In this document: piece by piece, positions 41,501 through 45,264 of the stretch
Position numbering within the stretch: position 1 is the first letter of the stretch
How the letters are laid out: each line of letters opens with the position of its first letter
From: Streptomyces sp. NBRC 110028
GTDB lineage: Bacteria > Actinomycetota > Actinomycetes > Streptomycetales > Streptomycetaceae
Length of the DNA: 45,264 bases
NCBI RefSeq assembly: GCF_001417735.1
Contig: NZ_BBUZ01000053.1
Span: forward strand, 1-45,264
Direction of reading: 5' to 3'
Made by a program: the position numbers and the translations under genes
Notes under the pieces: generated by a model
Databases searched by the model: none
Told to the model about the DNA's origin: nothing
Seen by the model: only the letters and a program-made list of their open reading frames with translations

Positions 41501-43049
41501 CCGCTCCGAGGAAACCCGGCGCACCATGCACGAGCTGGCGGTGCGGCAGCGCGACGCGTACGCCAAGTCCCTCCCCAAGGGCCGGGCCAAGCAGTTCAAG
41601 GAACTGAAGATCGAGGCGATCCTCGAGACGCCGATCAACATCGTCGTCACCGCCGACCCGACCCGCGGCGGCCGCCACACCCTCGGGCGGCACACCCAGC
41701 CGCAGATGGCGCCGTACTCCTCGGCGCTCGCCGTGGAGAACCTGTGGCTCGCCGCCCGCGCCGAAGGGCTCGGCGTCGGCTGGGTCAGCTTCTTCGACGA
41801 GCGCGAGATGGTCCGTACGCTCGGGCTGCCGGATCACCTGGAGGTCGTGGCGTACCTGTGCGTCGGGTACGTGGACGAGTTCCCGGAGGAGCCGGAGCTG
41901 CTGCGGTCCGGGTGGTCCAAGCGCCGCCCGCTGTCGTGGGTCGTCCACGAGGAGTCGTACGGGCGGCGCGCGCTGCCCGGCGAGGACCCGCACAGCCTGC
42001 TGACCGACACTCTCCAGGGCATCCGCCCGCTGGACGCCAAGGCGCTCGGCGAGGCGTGGGAGCGGCAGAAGCGGATGACCAAGCCGTCCGGGGCGCTCGG
42101 CATGCTGGAGATCATCTCCGCGCAGCTCAGCGGACTGTCCCGGCAGTGCCCGCCGCCGATTCCGGAGCCCGCCGCGGTCGCGATCTTCGCGGGCGACCAC
42201 GGGGTGCACGCCCAGGGCGTCACCGCGTGGCCGCAGGAGGTCACCGCGCAGATGGTCGCCAACTTCCTGGGCGGCGGCGCGGTCTGCAACGCCTTCGCGA
42301 GCCAGGTCGGTGCCGAGGTGTGCGTCGTGGACGTGGGCGTGACGAGCGAACTGCCCTCCACCCCCGGGCTGCTGCCGCGCAAGGTACGCGCCGGGACCGG
42401 CGACTTCACCACCGGGCCCGCCCTCACCCGCGAAGAGGTGCTGCGCGCCCTCGAAGTGGGCATCGAGACCGCCCGCGACCTGGTCGCCGCCGGGAACAAG
42501 GCGCTGCTCACCGGTGAGATGGGCATCGCCAACACCACCACCTCGGCCGCCTTGGTCTCCGTCTACACCGGCGCCGACCCGGCCGAGGTGACCGGTCGCG
42601 GCACCGGCATCAACGACGAGATGCACGCGCGCAAGATCGACGTCGTACGGCGCGGTCTGGAGCTGCACCAGCCCGATCCCGCCGACCCCATCGGCGTCCT
42701 GTGCGCCTTCGGCGGCCTGGAGCACGCCGCCATGGCCGGGCTGCTGCTGGGCGGCGCCTCCCTGCGTACCCCCGTCATCCTGGACGGGGTCAGCGCGGGC
42801 GCCGCCGCCCTGGTCGCCCGCGCCATCGCGCCCGAGGTGCTGGCGGCGTGCATCGCGGGCCACCGCAGCGCCGAGCCGGGCCATGTGGCGGCCCTCAACA
42901 AGCTGGGCCTGCGCCCCTTGGTCGACCTGGACCTGCGCCTCGGCGAGGGTACGGGCGCCCTGCTCGCCCTCCCCGTGGTGCAGAGCGCCGCGCGGGCGAT
43001 GCACGAGGTGGCCACGTTCGACTCCGCGGGAGTCACGGAGAAGAACTGA
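38511..43049 (+). CDS. cobT: BluB-CobT fusion with very long low-complexity N-terminus
   Basis: Protein of 1,512 residues. Residues 1-932 have no folded-domain look: a Gln/Tyr repeat (about 68-109), a Pro/Ala/Tyr-rich part, then some 500 acidic residues of Ala, Pro, Glu and Asp (PxEADAQAPAE-type repeats). Residues 933-1145 are BluB-like nitroreductase (RERRDIRNGF, HTAPSVGQSQPWDFVVI, NLWLAARAEGLGVGWVSFFD), which makes dimethylbenzimidazole from FMNH2. Residues 1155-1512 are CobT (AGDHGVHAQGVTAWPQEVTAQM, and LGEGTGA with catalytic Glu1479), which joins that base to nicotinate mononucleotide. One polypeptide thus makes and activates the B12 lower ligand. Confidence 0.95.
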   Translation: MTDTGQVPGEGLPENAGGRLGQPHPADVHAPPADAGYTFLDGPETGGEEDDLLLMPGAQGAWSEQQAQYEQQAQYQQQLHYDQQAQYDQQAQYDQQLQYDQQLQYEQQMQAAMQPPYPQQQGQGLYEGGVLDPGMAAYADAQMPEPQPVAEPPAGPAADPAPEQPAPQPPQAPAAHAAPAPPPRRPLHMGPPVPDTSGGVVRSLADRGPAAGRHTAPPVQQPQTAPPPEPEYTGGVDYASAPEYAAGPQYFTTQPQPEGSGPLPGPQLADIPQIGDAPPPGDAWDPQPPRPMPAPAETVGLGDQPEAPETPEGGAQPTAMDLGYADPGYADAGYADPAVAIPPQGGAPAMEPGHPAVDIPAQVQPGITPDQLYAGPQAVIPAQIPHEDAEPAAVDPGHAIVADAEEYSPTAADPSVDPSAPGEAPVPEADAQAASEQAPAEPSAPEAPAADPDAADPQAASADSQVSADAAVPGEAPVPEADAQAPAEAPVAEAPADPAVPAEAQAPADAAEVDAQVPAEPSAAEAPAPGEAPAAEADADTQAPADPAAAVEAAAPEADAQAAPAEPEADAQAAPADAQAPADPAPVEPSVAEAPDAADPAAAEDQAPEPEAAQAPAEAAPAEAAAPGEASADPSAPDKGPAPEADAQAPAEPAAAEPAPAEDQTPEPEADVQAPADAAAPDEGPAPEADAQAPAEPAPAEPSEGEAPAEAAVPGEADAETAPADAQASAEQAAPAQAPAEPAPAEPSAAEAAVPGEAQEPEPEPEADADAQAPAAEADEQAAPAESDPAEAPAAEAPVEEGTPEGETPAEAAAPEPEAAADAAAQDSGAATPGGETTATDAAAEAQAPEADDAAAAAGETPDAETTAPEGEPSGDAVEAQDEAAESAQPEADEEIEETEEAEQAEQAERADAAGQNPDDPESEAPEPAAVPFGPRADAGYDEAERAAVHRVMRERRDIRNGFRPDPIPHEVLLRVLEAAHTAPSVGQSQPWDFVVIRSEETRRTMHELAVRQRDAYAKSLPKGRAKQFKELKIEAILETPINIVVTADPTRGGRHTLGRHTQPQMAPYSSALAVENLWLAARAEGLGVGWVSFFDEREMVRTLGLPDHLEVVAYLCVGYVDEFPEEPELLRSGWSKRRPLSWVVHEESYGRRALPGEDPHSLLTDTLQGIRPLDAKALGEAWERQKRMTKPSGALGMLEIISAQLSGLSRQCPPPIPEPAAVAIFAGDHGVHAQGVTAWPQEVTAQMVANFLGGGAVCNAFASQVGAEVCVVDVGVTSELPSTPGLLPRKVRAGTGDFTTGPALTREEVLRALEVGIETARDLVAAGNKALLTGEMGIANTTTSAALVSVYTGADPAEVTGRGTGINDEMHARKIDVVRRGLELHQPDPADPIGVLCAFGGLEHAAMAGLLLGGASLRTPVILDGVSAGAAALVARAIAPEVLAACIAGHRSAEPGHVAALNKLGLRPLVDLDLRLGEGTGALLALPVVQSAARAMHEVATFDSAGVTEKN
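38712..38837 (+). repeat. Seven tandem 18-nt coding repeats (Gln/Tyr-rich)
   Basis: Units such as CAGTACGACCAGCAGGCG start at 38712, 38730, 38748, 38766, 38784, 38802 and 38820 and encode QYxQQx. They are nearly identical at the DNA level, so copy number probably varies between strains. Confidence 0.93.
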
Positions 43050-43050
43050 C

Positions 43051-43087
43051 GTGCGCCCCCGCCACGTAAGGTGTCGGCGGGGGCCAC
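43051..43087 (+). terminator. Hairpin after the BluB-CobT gene
   Basis: GCCCCCGCC (43055-43063) with GGCGGGGGC (43076-43084), nine perfect pairs, extended by GTG/CAC across a one-base bulge. It begins right after the stop. Confidence 0.7.
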
Positions 43088-43157
43088 GCCCCACCCGTTG
43101 ATCAGCCGCTCCAGCGCCGCAGCGGCAGGCATTCTGCATGAGGAGAGCCTCACCGCC

Positions 43158-44375
43158 ATGTCCGAGAACTTCGCATACCCCGTCGGACTGCGCCTCACGG
43201 GGCGGCGCGTCGTCGTCCTCGGGGCGGGCCAGGTCGCCCAGCGACGGCTGCCCGCGCTGATCGCCGCGGGCGCGGACATCCTGCTGATCTCGCCCTCCGC
43301 GACGCCCTCCGTCGAGGCCATGGCCGAGGCGGGGGAGGTGCGCTGGGAGCGCCGCCGCTACCGGGAAGGCGACTTCGAGGGCGCCTGGTACGCGCTGATC
43401 ACCACCGACGACCCGGACGCCAACGCCGCCGCCTCCGCCGAGGCCGAAGCGCGCCGGGTCTGGTGCGTCCGCAGCGACGACGCCGAGGCCGCCTCCGCCT
43501 GGACCCCGGCCACCGGGCGCAGCGAGGGCGTCACCGTCGCCGTGCTCACCGGGCGGGACCCGCGCCGCTCCGCCGCCGTACGCGACGCCGTGGTCGAGGG
43601 CCTGCGCGACGGCACCCTCGCCGCCCCCCGCCACCGCACCCGCGGCCCGCACGTCGCCCTGGTCGGCGGCGGCCCCGGCGACCCGGACCTGATCACCGTC
43701 CGTGGCCGCCGACTCCTCGCCGAGGCCGACGTCGTGGTGGCCGACCGGCTCGGCCCCCGCGACCTCCTCGACGAACTTCCGCCGCACGTCGAGGTCATCG
43801 ACGCCGCGAAGATCCCGTACGGCCGCTTCATGGCCCAGGAAGCGATCAACAACGCGCTGATCGAACACGCCAAGGCGGGCAAGTCCGTCGTCCGGCTCAA
43901 GGGCGGCGACCCCTTTGTCTTCGGTCGCGGCATGGAGGAGGCCGAGGCGCTCGCCGAAGCCGGAATCCCGTGCACCGTCGTCCCCGGCATCTCCAGCTCC
44001 ATCAGCGTCCCCGCCGCCGCCGGAATCCCGGTCACCCACCGCGGGGTCGCCCATGAGTTCACCGTGGTCAGCGGCCACGTCGCCCCCGACGACCCCAGCT
44101 CCCTCGTCGACTGGTCCGCGCTCGCCGGCCTGCGCGGCACGCTCGTCCTCCTCATGGCCGTCGAGAAGATCGGCGCCATCGCCGCCGCCCTCATCCGCCA
44201 CGGCCGGAGCGCGGACACCCCGGTCGCCGTCATCCAGGAGGGCACCACCGCCGCCCAGCGCCGCGTGGACGCCACCCTGGCCACCGTGGCGGACACGGTC
44301 GCCGCCGAGGGCATACGGCCTCCGGCCGTCGTGGTCATCGGCGACGTCGTCTCCGTCGGCTCGCGCCGGGCGTAA
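43158..44375 (+). CDS. cysG: Siroheme synthase CysG-like: precorrin-2 dehydrogenase plus uroporphyrinogen-III methyltransferase
   Basis: Protein of 405 residues. Residues 10-150 are the NAD-dependent dehydrogenase part (GAGQVAQRR at 22-30); residues 164-405 are the SAM-dependent methyltransferase (VGGGPGDPDLITVRG, RLKGGDPFVFGRGMEEAE, VVPGISSSISVPAAAGIPVTHRG). Full CysG is near 457 residues, so the middle dimerisation/chelatase part is reduced. It makes precorrin-2 for B12 and feeds siroheme. The ATG at 43158 is chosen because the dehydrogenase domain opens just after it; the ribosome site GGAG is somewhat distant. Confidence 0.92.
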   Translation: MSENFAYPVGLRLTGRRVVVLGAGQVAQRRLPALIAAGADILLISPSATPSVEAMAEAGEVRWERRRYREGDFEGAWYALITTDDPDANAAASAEAEARRVWCVRSDDAEAASAWTPATGRSEGVTVAVLTGRDPRRSAAVRDAVVEGLRDGTLAAPRHRTRGPHVALVGGGPGDPDLITVRGRRLLAEADVVVADRLGPRDLLDELPPHVEVIDAAKIPYGRFMAQEAINNALIEHAKAGKSVVRLKGGDPFVFGRGMEEAEALAEAGIPCTVVPGISSSISVPAAAGIPVTHRGVAHEFTVVSGHVAPDDPSSLVDWSALAGLRGTLVLLMAVEKIGAIAAALIRHGRSADTPVAVIQEGTTAAQRRVDATLATVADTVAAEGIRPPAVVVIGDVVSVGSRRA

Positions 44376-44439
44376 CCACCGGTAACTTCCTCACGTCGCC
44401 GCATTGGCACGGCATCCAGGACAAGGCAGTATCACTCAA

Positions 44440-45258
44440 GTGGCTGATCTCATCACCGTCGATGATCCCGACGACCCGCGGTTGCGCGACTACACGGGTC
44501 TGACCGATGTGGAGCTACGGCGCAAGCGCGAGCCCGCCGAAGGTTTGTTCATCGCCGAGGGCGAGAAGGTGATCCGGCGGGCCCGCCTCGCCGGTTACGA
44601 GATGCGCTCGATGCTGCTGTCGTCCAAGTGGGTCGACGTCATGCGCGACGTCATCGAGGACGTCCCCGCCCCCGTCTACGCCGTCAGCCCCGAACTGGCC
44701 GAACGCGTAACGGGCTACCACGTCCACCGCGGCGCCCTCGCCTCCATGCAGCGCAAACCGCTGCCCGAGGCCGACGAACTCCTCGCCGGCGCCCGACGCG
44801 TCGTGATCATGGAATCCGTCAACGACCACACCAACATCGGCGCCATCTTCCGCAGCGCCGCCGCCCTCGGCATGGACGCCGTCCTCCTCTCCCCGGACTG
44901 CGCCGACCCCCTCTACCGCCGCTCCGTGAAGGTCTCCATGGGCGCCGTCTTCTCCGTCCCGTACGCCCGCCTGGACACCTGGCCGCGCGGCCTCGAAGCG
45001 GTCCGGCACGCGGGCTTCAAGATCCTCGCCCTCACCCCCGACGCGAAGGCGACCTCCCTGGACGACGCCGCCCCCCACCGCCTCGACCGCGTCGCCCTCA
45101 TGCTGGGCGCCGAGGGCGACGGCCTCTCCACCCAGGCCCTCATGGCCGCCGACGAATGGGTCCGCATCCCCATGGCCCACGGCGTCGACTCCCTCAATGT
45201 GGGCGCGGCGGCGGCCGTGGCCTTCTACGCCGTGACAACGGGCCGCCCCACCCTCTAG
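44440..45258 (+). CDS. SpoU/TrmH-family RNA 2'-O-methyltransferase
   Basis: SAM-dependent SPOUT enzyme of 272 residues that methylates ribose in tRNA or rRNA. An N-terminal substrate-binding part (RRKREPAEGLFIAEGEKVIRRA) precedes the knotted domain: motif 1 NDHTNIGAIFRSAAALG, motif 2 MLGAEGDGLS, motif 3 DSLNVGAAAAVAFY. The target nucleotide is unknown. The GTG at 44440 is the best in-frame start seen, though its ribosome site is weak. The stop TAG lies within a CTAG that begins a MITE-like repeat. Confidence 0.9.
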   Translation: MADLITVDDPDDPRLRDYTGLTDVELRRKREPAEGLFIAEGEKVIRRARLAGYEMRSMLLSSKWVDVMRDVIEDVPAPVYAVSPELAERVTGYHVHRGALASMQRKPLPEADELLAGARRVVIMESVNDHTNIGAIFRSAAALGMDAVLLSPDCADPLYRRSVKVSMGAVFSVPYARLDTWPRGLEAVRHAGFKILALTPDAKATSLDDAAPHRLDRVALMLGAEGDGLSTQALMAADEWVRIPMAHGVDSLNVGAAAAVAFYAVTTGRPTL

Positions 45259-45264
45259 TGCCGC
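45255..45264. mobile_element. Truncated left edge of a second MITE-like element
   Basis: CTAGTGCCGC is identical to the first ten bases of the element at 20021-20187, and here too it overlaps the TAG stop of a gene. The window ends before the rest can be seen. Confidence 0.55.

Noticed and set aside
39626..44201. Very long minus-strand frames opposite the BluB-CobT and CysG genes
   Set aside because: They mirror repetitive high-G+C coding sequence on the plus strand and show no domain; they are codon shadows.

Overview
The window is chromosomal DNA from a Streptomyces-like actinomycete. The signs are very high G+C, frequent GTG starts with purine-rich ribosome sites, an XRE/DUF397/anti-sigma-like gene trio, an ECF42-type sigma factor with a DGPF partner, and an arginine cluster of streptomycete type. 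Most of it looks like conserved core chromosome, with an accessory stretch between about 6.6 and 20.9 kb. All family calls come from reading the translated sequence; no database was searched.

Layout. 0.1-1.2 kb: a one-pass membrane protein of unknown role. 1.3-6.4 kb: the arginine operon argC-argJ-argB-argD-argR, with ARG-box-like sites over its promoter, a 162-nt palindrome-bearing gap between argJ and argB, and a hairpin terminator. 6.7-12.7 kb: a BASS-type transporter, a flavin oxidoreductase-like protein, a DUF488 protein, a three-gene flavin redox module (membrane reductase, exported FMN-binding protein, ApbE flavin transferase) and a very cysteine-rich zinc-ribbon protein. 12.8-16.6 kb: a zinc-ribbon membrane protein, a Cmx/CmlR-like efflux pump with a likely leader-peptide attenuator, and a WhiJ-like regulatory trio. 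16.8-20.0 kb: an NDP-hexose 3-ketoreductase-like enzyme, an OleD-like macrolide glycosyltransferase and an alpha/beta hydrolase with its own short leader ORF, followed by a 167-bp MITE-like element. 20.3-24.7 kb: a Uma2 nuclease-like protein, then argG, argH and an aldo/keto reductase. 24.8-31.9 kb: ECF42 sigma factor with DGPF protein, hydrolase, PlsC-type acyltransferase, Tat-exported glycerophosphodiesterase, a second sigma factor, an acetyltransferase and two small membrane proteins. 32.0-35.9 kb: a HAD phosphatase and the methionine transporter metN-metI-metQ behind a cysteine-rich upstream ORF. 36.0-44.4 kb: an acetyltransferase and cobalamin/siroheme genes (cobL, a giant BluB-CobT fusion, a CysG-like fusion). 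44.4-45.3 kb: a SpoU/TrmH-family RNA methyltransferase, whose stop codon is followed by the first bases of what looks like a second copy of the MITE-like element.

How the genes work together. ArgC, J, B, D, G and H convert glutamate, through acetylated intermediates, ornithine and citrulline, to arginine; ArgR represses both promoters. Carbamoyltransferase is not in the window. MetNIQ imports methionine. CysG-like, CobL and BluB-CobT act on precorrins and on the lower ligand of vitamin B12. The accessory stretch has the look of an antibiotic defence area: a chloramphenicol-type pump, a macrolide-type glycosyltransferase and a hydrolase. Two of these genes are preceded by short ORFs whose RNA could fold in alternative ways over the ribosome-binding region. 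These leader ORFs, the cysteine-rich ORF before metN, the giant BluB-CobT N-terminus and the MITE-like element sitting on stop codons are the main things worth following up.
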